A stretch of 64,000 nt of DNA from Legionella_A sp963772805 (lineage in GTDB: Bacteria > Pseudomonadota > Gammaproteobacteria > Legionellales > Legionellaceae). Both the position numbers and the translations under genes were made by a program. Of the stretch, positions 35,778 through 44,368 are shown in pieces. Under the pieces are notes generated by a model. The model saw only the letters and a list, made by a program, of their open reading frames with translations. It ran no database searches and had not been told where the DNA came from. The stretch spans positions 1 through 64,000 of the forward strand of contig CAVYYU010000008.1 of the NCBI GenBank assembly GCA_963772805.1, written 5' to 3'. The number at the start of each line of letters is the position of its first letter. Position 1 is the stretch's first letter.

Positions 35778-36383
35778 TTAACTCCAGTAAGCATTGCGTT
35801 CGGTGATTATCGCGGTCATTGGTATATCCCAAGGTTGTGCCTCAATAAAGGATTGGCGCTGAAACTCATAGGCGACGCCGATGAGTAACGTATTTTTATG
35901 ATTCGCTAACGTTCGGTCATAGTATCCCTCCCCTGAACCTAACCGTGTGCCTTTTTCATCAAAGGCAATCAAGGGGAGGAGAATAATGTCGAGCTCATCA
36001 GGGCTAGCTGCCAATTCACGTGCAACAGCAGGCTCACCTATACCAAAACGGTTTTCATGAAACGGAGTAGCTGGTGTCGCCGGTAGAAATATCAGCGTTT
36101 TATCGTCATTAAGGACTGGAAAATAACAATATTTTCCCTGCATCGGTGCAGATTGCCAGATGTCGTTCAAATCAATCTCGCCATTGACTGCCCGATAGAG
36201 GGCGATTCGTTTGGCATAGCGATATTGGTCCAGCGCACGAATGCGTGCACAAATCTTGGTTGAAACCCTTCGTCGATGCGCTGCAGAAAGCTGTTTTCGA
36301 ACTTGGCGATTGGTTTGTCTGAGTGCTTGTTTAAATCGGTCAGCCATGGGATTAGGGGAGAGTTCGCGTTCTTTGATTATCAC
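35778..36383 (-). CDS. ygfA: 5-formyltetrahydrofolate cyclo-ligase
   Basis: A 201-residue cyclo-ligase: R-K-Q-L-S start (RQVRKQLSAAHRRR), ALYRAVNGEIDL, NRFGIGEP, IILLPLIAFDEKGTRLGSGEGYYDR. It converts 5-formyl-THF to 5,10-methenyl-THF. The first 12 residues are extra; a Met at residue 13 is an alternative start. In many gammaproteobacteria the 6S RNA gene lies just upstream of this gene; see the next interval. Confidence 0.94.
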   Translation of the reverse strand: MIIKERELSPNPMADRFKQALRQTNRQVRKQLSAAHRRRVSTKICARIRALDQYRYAKRIALYRAVNGEIDLNDIWQSAPMQGKYCYFPVLNDDKTLIFLPATPATPFHENRFGIGEPAVARELAASPDELDIILLPLIAFDEKGTRLGSGEGYYDRTLANHKNTLLIGVAYEFQRQSFIEAQPWDIPMTAIITERNAYWS

Positions 36384-36665
36384 GCAAGTGGATTGCTGAA
36401 TGCAATCTCAAATGAGAATTGTATTTGAGGTCAACAGTCTGAATAGATAGCATTCTATACACGGGTTTGCAGGCCACTATTCCTGGTTTTAAGGTTTAGG
36501 TGTTATAAATTAACTAGGCAAACTAAAAAAAATGCGGTATATAGCTTGCAAATTTAATAACGACTTAAAAAAACAGAGGGTTCAGGCTTTGCGGCCAATA
36601 GTAAAACTGTCCATAGAGGGTAACCCTTTGGAGAACATGGCTATTTAAACTTTCGAGAGGGTGGC
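36384..36665. other. 282-nt region between ygfA and the small acidic gene
   Basis: On the minus strand it contains two short hairpins (about 36398-36415 and 36408-36430) and no coding frame. 6S RNA (ssrS) is commonly encoded here in relatives. I could not form the long two-arm structure with a central bubble, so I do not call it. The last bases hold a GAGAGGGTGGC ribosome binding site for the gene at 36666. Confidence 0.4.
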
Positions 36666-36848
36666 ATGAGTGAATTATTTGAAGATGAAGAAGACAGTGA
36701 TTTGACGGCTGATGATGAGTTTGTTGAGACAGAGGACGTTATTGCTGATAATGAGCTGCATCCGACAGTGGATGCGCGTAAACGATTGGAAAGTTTGATG
36801 GAAGAGAGGCGTCTACGAGATGAGCTGGAAGACTTCCTTGATTTTTAA
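36666..36848 (+). CDS. PA3496-family small acidic protein
   Basis: A 60-residue protein with a very acidic N-terminal half and the conserved C-terminal motif DARKRLESLMEERRLRDELED (about 36-56). This matches the PA3496 family, annotated as putative envelope integrity protein with no proven role. The next gene follows after 7 nt. Confidence 0.85.
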   Translation: MSELFEDEEDSDLTADDEFVETEDVIADNELHPTVDARKRLESLMEERRLRDELEDFLDF

Positions 36849-36855
36849 TCCATAA

Positions 36856-37674
36856 ATGCTAATCCCAAATGCATTGGTATATTCTGGAAAAACTCGACTA
36901 ATAGCAGCTGATGATCGTGTTTTCTTGGGCGAGGGGTTGTTTGAAACTATTCGGGTTGATAATCATCGACCCCATTATTCCCAGCTGCATTGGCAGCGCT
37001 TGCGTGATGCCGCTGTAATGCTTCATATTCCTTTTGAGTTATCTTTTATCACATGGAACGAGCAGTTGCTGCAGTGCATTGGTAGTGCACAGATGAAAGC
37101 CGGGGGAATTAAGGTTGTATTAAGTGGGGGACCTGCGTCACGGGGACTAACTGCCGAGTCAGAGAATACCTGTTTATTAATAAAAGCATTTACCTATGCC
37201 GGGGATAATAAGCCCTTGAATCTGGTTAGTGCATCCTGGCGTCGTGATGCCAATAACCCCGTATATCAAGTGAAATCTATTAATTATTTGGAAGCAATTA
37301 TCGCACGGCGGCAAGCATTAGACAGGGGCGCTGATGATGCCTTATTTTTCAATTCGCAGGATTATGCGACTGAAACGACAGTAGCCAACTTGTTCCTTAT
37401 TAAAAAGGATCAGGTTTATACTCCAGCATTAACGTGCGGAATATTAGCCGGCATAATACGCAACCGTCTACTTGCACTATGTGCAGACGCGTCCATTACC
37501 TGCATTGAAAGCAACCTGGATCATTATGCAATCCGTGATGCGGATGGGGTGTTTGTTACTAATTCGTTACAGGGGATTAGGTTGGTTGAATCGTTGGATG
37601 GCACTGCTGTGCCCACCCGTCATAACTTGCTGACCTTTTTACGTCATCGGCTTAATCAGGACAGTCAGGTTTAG
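36856..37674 (+). CDS. pabC: Class IV aminotransferase, probable 4-amino-4-deoxychorismate lyase
   Basis: A 272-residue PLP enzyme of fold type IV: DRVFLGEGLFETIRV start, catalytic Lys in VKSINYLEAIIARR, ATETTVANLFLI, and GILAGIIRNRLL. The gene could be a PabC (p-aminobenzoate for folate) or a D-amino-acid or branched-chain type; size and motifs favour PabC. It overlaps the convergent gene by 4 nt. Confidence 0.88.
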   Translation: MLIPNALVYSGKTRLIAADDRVFLGEGLFETIRVDNHRPHYSQLHWQRLRDAAVMLHIPFELSFITWNEQLLQCIGSAQMKAGGIKVVLSGGPASRGLTAESENTCLLIKAFTYAGDNKPLNLVSASWRRDANNPVYQVKSINYLEAIIARRQALDRGADDALFFNSQDYATETTVANLFLIKKDQVYTPALTCGILAGIIRNRLLALCADASITCIESNLDHYAIRDADGVFVTNSLQGIRLVESLDGTAVPTRHNLLTFLRHRLNQDSQV

Positions 37675-38339
37675 ATGAGATGGTGTTTTTGTTTGCGCTT
37701 AATTAATTTAATTAGAATGAATAATGAACTTGCGAAAAACAAGAAAAATGCAATGTGTGTACGAGTGTAAATTTCTCCCGGGTGGGTGAGGATATCCATA
37801 CCTGCATAGCCACAGTAGGTCGATACTATCTCTGTTGGAATTAAAAAAATGGCAGTGGTTATTAAATAATGGCTAAATTTAATGCGCGTTACACCTAAAC
37901 CATAATTCACCAGATTAAATGGAATGATAGGCACTATGCGTAACAGTGCCACAAATTGCCAGCCGCGTGACTCAACTCCGGCAATCAGTTTGTTAATGCG
38001 CGAATTTTTTTTAGTGGCCACCCAGTCAAATAACCAGTAGCGGCTGATGCAAAATGCAAAAGCCGCGCCTAGCGATGCGCCAAAAAGATTAAATAATGTT
38101 CCCCAAACCGGACCAAAAAGCGCACCTCCGGCAAAGGTCAAGACCATAGTTGGCAGAAAAAAAATCGTTGCAACACAGTATAAAAACAAGAAAAGAATAG
38201 GGGCTATGTAACCTAAGGTATTGATCCAATTGATAATAATGGAGGAATTGCGCTGAAAAAAATAAGCGCCTACAGCAATGGCGGCTATAACCAGAGCCAG
38301 GCCAAGCCTTTTAATGAATAGAGGATAAATTCGCGACAT
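37671..38339 (-). CDS. TVP38/TMEM64 (DedA-like VTT domain) membrane protein
   Basis: A 222-residue membrane protein with about five helices. The core FAGGALFGPVWGTLFNLFGASLGAAFAFCISRY and LLRIVPIIPFNLVNYGLGVT (given here only as landmarks) defines the SNARE-associated/VTT domain. Relatives are lipid scramblases or transporters of undecaprenyl phosphate. The Met at 38339 is taken as start; the frame extends 12 codons further, and neither start has a strong ribosome binding site. Confidence 0.88.
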   Translation of the reverse strand: MSRIYPLFIKRLGLALVIAAIAVGAYFFQRNSSIIINWINTLGYIAPILFLFLYCVATIFFLPTMVLTFAGGALFGPVWGTLFNLFGASLGAAFAFCISRYWLFDWVATKKNSRINKLIAGVESRGWQFVALLRIVPIIPFNLVNYGLGVTRIKFSHYLITTAIFLIPTEIVSTYCGYAGMDILTHPGEIYTRTHIAFFLFFASSLFILIKLIKRKQKHHLI

Positions 38340-38441
38340 GAAGAACACTTTATTACAGGTGAGAAGCTGAGGCAAGTTTATGAGGGATCAAATAGGATTT
38401 ATTAGACGATAGTGGATATTTCATTGTAATTATTAAGAACA

Positions 38442-38461
38442 CTTAATAAAACCTTAATTTT
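38442..38461 (+). promoter_or_regulatory. Tandem CTTAAT repeat, candidate PmrA box upstream of the Dot/Icm locus
   Basis: CTTAAT at 38442-38447 and again at 38453-38458 are exactly 11 bp apart. This is the half-site and spacing of the PmrA response-regulator box reported for Legionella and Coxiella Dot/Icm and effector genes. A TATATT or TATTAT follows at 38467-38474 as a possible -10. It would drive the gene at 38505 and icmT-icmS. The regulator itself is not in the window. Confidence 0.65.
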
Positions 38462-38504
38462 TGTTGTATATTATGAAAAGAAGTACTTAAGAAGTGGATT
38501 TACC

Positions 38505-38732
38505 ATGACTAGCAGCACGAATTTCATGTTGGAAGCGATGAAATATTTAGCATCTGAAGTTAAAACCAGCACGGTTGATGTTGATGTTGATGTCGATGCT
38601 GATGCTGAAGCTCCTTCTATTCACCCTGAGAAAAAAACCACCTCACAAAAACAACCCCCCGTGCTATCAATGGCTGATGTACTAACTAATTGTCTCAATC
38701 CCCGTAAAAAATCAGACGCCACCCCTCAATAA
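38505..38732 (+). CDS. Small unknown protein at the head of the icm locus
   Basis: A 75-residue soluble protein I do not recognise. It has a short amphipathic N-terminus (FMLEAMKYLASEV), an acidic Asp-Val/Asp-Ala run (25-35) encoded by a GATGTT triplet-pair repeat, and a polar Lys/Gln-rich end. A GAAGTGG ribosome binding site precedes the ATG. It sits directly below the candidate PmrA box and before icmT. It may be a Dot/Icm accessory protein, an effector or a fast-evolving chaperone; all are guesses. Confidence 0.65.
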   Translation: MTSSTNFMLEAMKYLASEVKTSTVDVDVDVDADAEAPSIHPEKKTTSQKQPPVLSMADVLTNCLNPRKKSDATPQ

Positions 38733-38859
38733 CTTCAACTCGTTGAGTCAAAATGCTCTTGTGCCAACAAGTTAACTTTGGAGTGAATCACGATGATGCT
38801 TGCATTACCTTCACGGCGAGATATACTTTTAGTATAAGCAGTTCAAGTACGAGGTTTGT

Positions 38860-39120
38860 ATGGCTTCCGGCTTTTCTCCCACCGCGCATTGGCGCGATTC
38901 TGCTCGCAGTGCTCGATTTTTTATGGTCGATGCGAGAGCTGCATTTCCGATTTTTCTTTTTTTAATGCACATTCGAATATGGACTGGAGTATTAGTGATT
39001 GTCTCAGCTGTATTTTTTGCAATTATTGAACATTATGGTTTTACGGTGCCTGTTTTTCTGCGTTGGATAAGAAATTTTTTTGCAGGTCCTGTTAAATCCT
39101 CACAACCTTGGTGGCGATAA
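38860..39120 (+). CDS. icmT: Dot/Icm protein IcmT
   Basis: An 86-residue protein, the same length as Legionella IcmT. The N-terminal AHWRDSARSARFFMVDARAA is characteristic, followed by a hydrophobic helix (about 29-52). IcmT is a small membrane component of the T4BSS, linked to host egress. The ATG at 38860 is used; the gene stops directly against the icmS ATG. Confidence 0.96.
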   Translation: MASGFSPTAHWRDSARSARFFMVDARAAFPIFLFLMHIRIWTGVLVIVSAVFFAIIEHYGFTVPVFLRWIRNFFAGPVKSSQPWWR

Positions 39121-39465
39121 ATGAAAACAGATATAACTAAAGGCATGACTTTAATAGCTGCTGGTATGAATGCTAAATTTTATTTGAATGATCGTTTTGT
39201 TAGTTATGACGAGGTGTTTTCAAATACAGGTTTATTACCCGCAATTTCACGCCGCGCTGATCAATTGAGTTCGTTGTGCTTGGGTTATGGGTTGGGTGTA
39301 ACTTTTGATGAAGCGGAAAATGCCTTGTTGGGCACTCGGGTCGTTTTTGATGAGGTAACACCGAATGTGTTGCGCTTACTATATATGACTGACGTGTTAA
39401 ATGAGCTGATTCAAGGCGGTCCAAGTCGTGATTACACACCTTTGGATGAATTAATGTATGACTAA
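39121..39465 (+). CDS. icmS: Dot/Icm adaptor chaperone IcmS
   Basis: A 114-residue acidic protein, the family's exact length, with SYDEVFSNTGLLPAISRRADQL and LGYGLGVTFDEAENALLG. IcmS pairs with IcmW and docks on the DotL coupling protein to deliver effectors. It abuts icmT without spacing. icmW is not in this window. Confidence 0.96.
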   Translation: MKTDITKGMTLIAAGMNAKFYLNDRFVSYDEVFSNTGLLPAISRRADQLSSLCLGYGLGVTFDEAENALLGTRVVFDEVTPNVLRLLYMTDVLNELIQGGPSRDYTPLDELMYD

Positions 39466-39574
39466 TTTTTTGCGTCTATATGTAAAAAAACAGCAAAGTT
39501 GTTGTTATTTAGGGTTGTGTTAATCAAGACTCTGTTAGGCTATCTCTATACAGGTTTTATTTTAGGAGTGTTTT

Positions 39575-39850
39575 ATGGCTGGCAATAGTCGAAATGGTTT
39601 TTTTGGTAAGGGTTTGTTGACGGAGGCTGTTATTACTAGCAACTCCTTTGAAACTACAGTTCTGTCACCGGTGCGGGAGTTGTGCAGCAAGGTTGGTAAC
39701 ATGGCTTCTATTCGGCCTACTCCTGATAATAATAAGGGAGCCGTTGTTCTTTCCGAATGCTTAACCCAACTCCGTAACGCCATGAAGCTTGAAACTTCAC
39801 GAGAAAAAAATGACGAGCAAGAAGAGCAAAATATTACCCCCTCCCTCTAA
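39575..39850 (+). CDS. Candidate functional homologue of IcmR (FIR protein)
   Basis: A 91-residue protein with no sequence match I recognise, located exactly between icmS and icmQ, where Legionella encodes the IcmQ chaperone IcmR and other Legionellales encode unrelated FIR proteins. It has a strong AGGAG ribosome binding site 8 nt before the ATG. Composition is helical and polar with a highly charged Lys/Glu C-terminus. Assignment rests on position. By analogy it should bind IcmQ and keep it soluble. Confidence 0.65.
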   Translation: MAGNSRNGFFGKGLLTEAVITSNSFETTVLSPVRELCSKVGNMASIRPTPDNNKGAVVLSECLTQLRNAMKLETSREKNDEQEEQNITPSL

Positions 39851-39860
39851 ATAGTCTATG

Positions 39861-39899
39861 ATATACAATAATCAACATTTAAAGTTGATTATTGTATAT
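39861..39899. repeat. Perfect 16-bp inverted repeat between the FIR gene and icmQ
   Basis: ATATACAATAATCAAC (39861-39876) and its exact complement (39884-39899) flank a 7-nt AT loop. There is no T tract, and the arms are AT-rich. It could be an operator, an mRNA stabiliser or a weak attenuator between icmTS and icmQ. Confidence 0.75.
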
Positions 39900-39955
39900 A
39901 CACAGTATGACGAAGTTTCCTTAAACAATGTAATTGATATTAGCGGCCGAACTCA

Positions 39956-40546
39956 ATGAAAGATCAGTTATCAGAAAATCAGACTGCAGCGGTTCTCAAA
40001 GCCCTTGATGATGCCATTCAAGAAGGCCCATGGGACGAGTCAAATTTCCTTAAAGTAATTGGCAAAAATTTGCGCGAGATACGCGACCAGTTTGCTATGG
40101 AAATAGGTTTGCAAGCTCAGGAAGAAGAAAGAACTGCCGCAGGTTTCGCTAAGCAATCGGTATTGCGCAGAGGCCAACAGGAAATATTTATAGTCCTTTA
40201 CTCCTCCGAGGGTAGTAGTCTGTTCTCTTGGGAGCGCATTCTTGCCAATTTACCAAAACAGATGATTTCTCGTCCTATTTACGCCCTTGAACAGCATGTT
40301 ATCGACATCATCAAAACAAAGGACAATAAAATTAATGAGGCTTATGTATCCATGAATATCAGCGAAAATGATATTCTTGAGATGGGGCCAGATAAAATCT
40401 CGCTTGATAAACTGGGTAAACCTTTGCTCGCCTTGAAAAATAAATCACTCAATCTTGAGAGCATCAATCGCTTTGTTCATGAATCAGGCACCTACAGATT
40501 CAACCATGGCCGTTTGGTTAAAGGTGTTTCTACTGAGAACAAATGA
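39956..40546 (+). CDS. icmQ: Dot/Icm protein IcmQ
   Basis: A 196-residue protein, close to Legionella IcmQ (191). The N-terminal helical part (AVLKALDDAIQEGPWDESNFLKV) is the IcmR-binding region in Legionella. The C-terminal half (about 55-190) corresponds to the NAD-binding CRAFT-type domain. IcmQ can insert in membranes when not held by its chaperone. Start is ATG at 39956; the ribosome binding site is poor. Confidence 0.93.
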   Translation: MKDQLSENQTAAVLKALDDAIQEGPWDESNFLKVIGKNLREIRDQFAMEIGLQAQEEERTAAGFAKQSVLRRGQQEIFIVLYSSEGSSLFSWERILANLPKQMISRPIYALEQHVIDIIKTKDNKINEAYVSMNISENDILEMGPDKISLDKLGKPLLALKNKSLNLESINRFVHESGTYRFNHGRLVKGVSTENK

Positions 40547-40644
40547 CGCAATTGTCTGTTCGTAAGTCAGCCCTTTCATAAATATCGCAAAAGTCTGAAA
40601 TAGGTATATACTTTAAATCAAGTACCCTTATTTTAAAGCAGCGG

Positions 40645-41778
40645 ATGGCTCAACAAGGTCAACAACAAAGTGGTGGCGATAACTCAATGGCACCGGTGTG
40701 GATCACAGTGTTGCTGTTTATCTCGGCCTTTTTTTTCTGGAAGCTGGGGCATAAATACATTGTCGCATTTGTATTTTCTGTGAATGTGCTGCAAGCAAAG
40801 CTGGTGCATTTAGTATTGGGCGGGACCCAATTAGCAAATGAAATTTATCTGATGCAAACAGTTGATCCTGCCTCGGTAGAATGGGGACAGATGGTTCTTC
40901 TGATGAGCAATGTTGGTGATTACATGCGCTACCCCATTGTGGTTATTCTTATTGTTCTGGCAATTTATCTTTACAAATCCAATATCACCCTCAAATTCCG
41001 TAGAGCACACGATATGAAAACACTGCGGGCGCAGGAACAATACAATTGGCCAGCAATTATGCCCGTGGTTAAACAGGACTTGGTGAGTATTGATATTAAC
41101 GAAGGTCCGTGGGCAATGGCAATGACGCCCATGGAGTTTGCGCGCAAATACCAGTTGCTCAAAAAAAATGACATCCTGCTTGATAATCCTTTAGCAGGAC
41201 AAGAAATGACAGCAGGTGTACGCCGAGGCGATGCAAAGCGCGTTTTTACGCTGCAGCTGGGTCCGTATTGGGACGGCTTCGAGCATTGCCCTCCACACGC
41301 TCGCGCACTGGCGGCTGTTTTTATGGCACGGATATGCCGCGATCGAGCATCAGCAAGTAAGATTCAGGAGTTGCTGGATAGAAATTATTCACAAGGAAAG
41401 CCTGATTATAGTGTCGCATTTAGTGTGCTGCGAAAATATCAAAATACAGATGAAATCAAAAAAATCGTAGGGAAACATGCCTATCTATTAACGGTCATGG
41501 CATCCTTGCTGGCCGCTTCACGTGATGACGGCGTTGTACCCAGTTCTGAGTTTTTATGGTTAAAACCCGTTGATCGTCGTTTGTGGTATATGCTTAATTG
41601 TGTTGGCAGACAAACCCCGTTCGCCGAAGTTGGCGGCCCTTTTGCCCACTGGCTTGCTGAGAAGGCGATGGGGCGTGGTTCTTTGGTGCCCATGATCGAT
41701 GAAGCAATTAAGGCCCTCGAAATTGCAGTGAAAGAAGTTAAATTGTCGCCTGAAGCGTTGCAGGGGTTAGAGCCATGA
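40645..41778 (+). CDS. icmP: Dot/Icm coupling complex protein IcmP/DotM
   Basis: A 377-residue protein (Legionella 376) with two or three N-terminal membrane helices (about 17-38, 42-62, 95-112) and a cytosolic domain. DotM belongs to the T4 coupling complex and recognises effectors with acidic C-terminal Glu-rich signals. The sequence AMTPMEFARKY and PPHARALAAVFMARI are typical. It overlaps icmO by 4 nt (ATGA). Confidence 0.96.
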   Translation: MAQQGQQQSGGDNSMAPVWITVLLFISAFFFWKLGHKYIVAFVFSVNVLQAKLVHLVLGGTQLANEIYLMQTVDPASVEWGQMVLLMSNVGDYMRYPIVVILIVLAIYLYKSNITLKFRRAHDMKTLRAQEQYNWPAIMPVVKQDLVSIDINEGPWAMAMTPMEFARKYQLLKKNDILLDNPLAGQEMTAGVRRGDAKRVFTLQLGPYWDGFEHCPPHARALAAVFMARICRDRASASKIQELLDRNYSQGKPDYSVAFSVLRKYQNTDEIKKIVGKHAYLLTVMASLLAASRDDGVVPSSEFLWLKPVDRRLWYMLNCVGRQTPFAEVGGPFAHWLAEKAMGRGSLVPMIDEAIKALEIAVKEVKLSPEALQGLEP

Positions 41779-44120
41779 TGCGTGGTATTGATACTCAACA
41801 TGAAATTGATCCTACCCTGCTATTGCGGGATACGAGAACAATTGGTCAGCGTATAGGGAGTTTCTTTTCAGATCCTACCAATATTGCTATTGTTCTAATA
41901 TCGCTCTCTGCCGTAGCCTATTATATTTCCGAGGCTTCATTTTATATCCTAATCATTGGTGTTCTGTCTTTTACCTACTCATTTAGCCGCAAACAGTCCT
42001 TGCCATTTCGCTTGCCGAAAATTTCACGGGTTAAGGATTTTAACGATTTGAAACCTGGCATTAAAAAACCAAACATGGCGCGGGGCATCGCATATTTTGG
42101 GAATGATCTCAAAACTAATCAAGAGTTGTGGTTTGCGAATGAGGACATGAGAACCCACGCGCTTATATTTGGGTCTACCGGTAGCGGTAAAACAGAAGCA
42201 TTGGTTTCCATCGCTTTTAACGCGCTGACCCAAGGCAGTGGTTTTATTTATGTGGACGGGAAAGGGGATACATCTTTATATGCCAAAATATTTTCCATGG
42301 TTCGCAGCATGGGACGTGAAGATGATTTGCTGTTAATTAATTTTATGACCGGTGCTCGTGACATTATTGGACCGCAGGAAAAAAGGTTATCAAATACACT
42401 TAATCCTTTTTGTCAGGGATCTTCAAGTATGTTAACACAGCTTGTGGTTAGCCTGATGGGCGGTTCCGGCCAATCATCCGATGGGGACATGTGGAAAGGC
42501 CGCGCGATTGCATTCGTAGAGGCCTTGATGCGTATGTTGGTGTATATGCGCGATGAGGGGGCAATTCTTCTTGATGCCGATACCATCCGTAATTATTTTG
42601 CTCTGGAACGCCTTGAATCGATCGTTGTAGATAAAATTTTCCCCCGTGACGAACAGGAGGGGATTAATATCGAGTCAATACCCAAGGTAGTGACTGATCC
42701 CTTACGCAACTACTTATCCACTTTGCCGGGTTATAACAAAGAAAAAAAAGGCAAACAGGTATCTCAGGTTTTGGAGCAGCATGGATTTATTACCATGCAG
42801 TTGGTACGGGCTTTTTCATCATTAGCAGATACTTATGGGCATATCGTTCGAACCAATCTGGCTGAGGTTGACTTCAAAGATGTGGTCTTGAATCGACGAA
42901 TTTTAGTTGTGCTATTACCCGCTTTAGAAAAATCACCAGATGAGTTGTCGAACTTAGGCAAGATTATTGTTTCTTCTTTGAAGGCAATGATGGCAGCCGG
43001 ACTTGGTGAAGAGGTTGAAGGAGAATATCGAGATGTGATCGAGCGTAAACCTACAAATGCACCTACTCCGTATATTTGCGTGCTCGATGAGTATGGGTAC
43101 TATGCTGTGCAAGGTTTTGCTGTAGTACCTGCACAAGCGCGTTCACTCGGTTTCTCCGTTATCTTTGCCGGTCAGGACTTGCCAGCCTTCCAAAAAGCGT
43201 CAAAAGAGGAGGCGGCGTCGATCGGCGCGAATACGAACATTAAAATTTGTATGAAACTTGAGGATCCTACCGAAACATGGGATTTTTTCACCAAAACAGC
43301 GGGTGAGGCTTATGTTACTAAGGTTGATTCATTCCAAACTAAAGATGGTAGTGTTGCAAACAGTTACATGGATACCAAAAGCTCATCATTTGAAAGACGA
43401 GCCCGTATTGATTTGCTCGATTTAAAAGAACAGACAGAAGGCGAGGCGCATATCTTTTTCCGTTCGAAAATTGTGCGAGCGCGTATGTTTTATGCTAACC
43501 CAAAACCTGTTAAAAAATTGAAATTAAATCAATTTTTGAAAGTTGAACCACCAGCGGATGATTATTTAGCTAGGCTGCAATCCCAATTGTTGGCGTTTAA
43601 CCGAGTATTGGAAAGCAGTGATATTAGCATTACTGCAAATGTACCTAGTGACGAAATTACTTTAATTAGCAATGCGCTGCGAGACACGAAAATTGGTGAG
43701 CCTATTGAAAGAGGCGTGGCGGCACTTCTTGCATTTCATCGTCATAATGAGCCTGAAGAAGTTACTGAAATTATTGAAGATGAAGTACCTGGTGTGTTAA
43801 CTATATTTACGCCATTACGCTATCCAGCTAGTGCTCCGCCACTGCTTGCTAAAGATGTGGGGCGCTTTTCAGAACCTTTGCTGCCAATCAATGTGTGTCG
43901 TGACTATATGATGTCTATTGAACGGTTAAGTGGGGAAAAAGATAAACTTGCTGGAAGTATTGCAAACGAGCTAATCAAAGATTTTCAAATGGCAACAAGT
44001 TATCCTCCATCAAATCGTGATCAAATTAGCGTAGCAGAGTTAACGGATGTCGTGCAGAAATTGTCTGAAAATATCAGTAAAGAGCGTGAAAATTCAAAAA
44101 GAAAAGCCGACGAAGAGTAG
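41775..44120 (+). CDS. icmO: Dot/Icm coupling ATPase IcmO/DotL
   Basis: A 781-residue VirD4-type coupling protein (Legionella 783). Two membrane helices (about 35-50 and 54-72) precede the ATPase: Walker A GSTGSGKT (133-140), Walker B-like ICVLDEYGYY (about 433), and FAGQDLPAFQKA. The C-terminal extension (about 590-781) is where IcmS/IcmW, DotN and LvgA bind in Legionella. It selects and feeds substrates to the channel. It is coupled to icmP. A 248-nt gap follows, so icmN and later genes probably have their own promoter. Confidence 0.97.
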   Translation: MMRGIDTQHEIDPTLLLRDTRTIGQRIGSFFSDPTNIAIVLISLSAVAYYISEASFYILIIGVLSFTYSFSRKQSLPFRLPKISRVKDFNDLKPGIKKPNMARGIAYFGNDLKTNQELWFANEDMRTHALIFGSTGSGKTEALVSIAFNALTQGSGFIYVDGKGDTSLYAKIFSMVRSMGREDDLLLINFMTGARDIIGPQEKRLSNTLNPFCQGSSSMLTQLVVSLMGGSGQSSDGDMWKGRAIAFVEALMRMLVYMRDEGAILLDADTIRNYFALERLESIVVDKIFPRDEQEGINIESIPKVVTDPLRNYLSTLPGYNKEKKGKQVSQVLEQHGFITMQLVRAFSSLADTYGHIVRTNLAEVDFKDVVLNRRILVVLLPALEKSPDELSNLGKIIVSSLKAMMAAGLGEEVEGEYRDVIERKPTNAPTPYICVLDEYGYYAVQGFAVVPAQARSLGFSVIFAGQDLPAFQKASKEEAASIGANTNIKICMKLEDPTETWDFFTKTAGEAYVTKVDSFQTKDGSVANSYMDTKSSSFERRARIDLLDLKEQTEGEAHIFFRSKIVRARMFYANPKPVKKLKLNQFLKVEPPADDYLARLQSQLLAFNRVLESSDISITANVPSDEITLISNALRDTKIGEPIERGVAALLAFHRHNEPEEVTEIIEDEVPGVLTIFTPLRYPASAPPLLAKDVGRFSEPLLPINVCRDYMMSIERLSGEKDKLAGSIANELIKDFQMATSYPPSNRDQISVAELTDVVQKLSENISKERENSKRKADEE

Positions 44121-44368
44121 ACCGTATTAGCGCTGCGTAATACATGCTCAACCGTAATAAGAGATACAATGTCGGTTTGTAACCTAAGTACAAAAATCAC
44201 CCACCCCAGTTATCAAAATATTACTTTTAAAATTGAGTACGATGGTTTCGCTTGGCATATAGATTATTAAAGCATATTATTGATAAAGTTATGTGATACT
44301 TGTAACGTAATGATTTGTATGTTTTTATTTATAGAGTATCAGTAGTGTTTTCCTAATGGGGATTTGCA

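Noticed and set aside
39913..39935. CTTAAA before icmQ as a PmrA box
   Set aside because: Only one half-site is recognisable; the position 11 bp away does not match.
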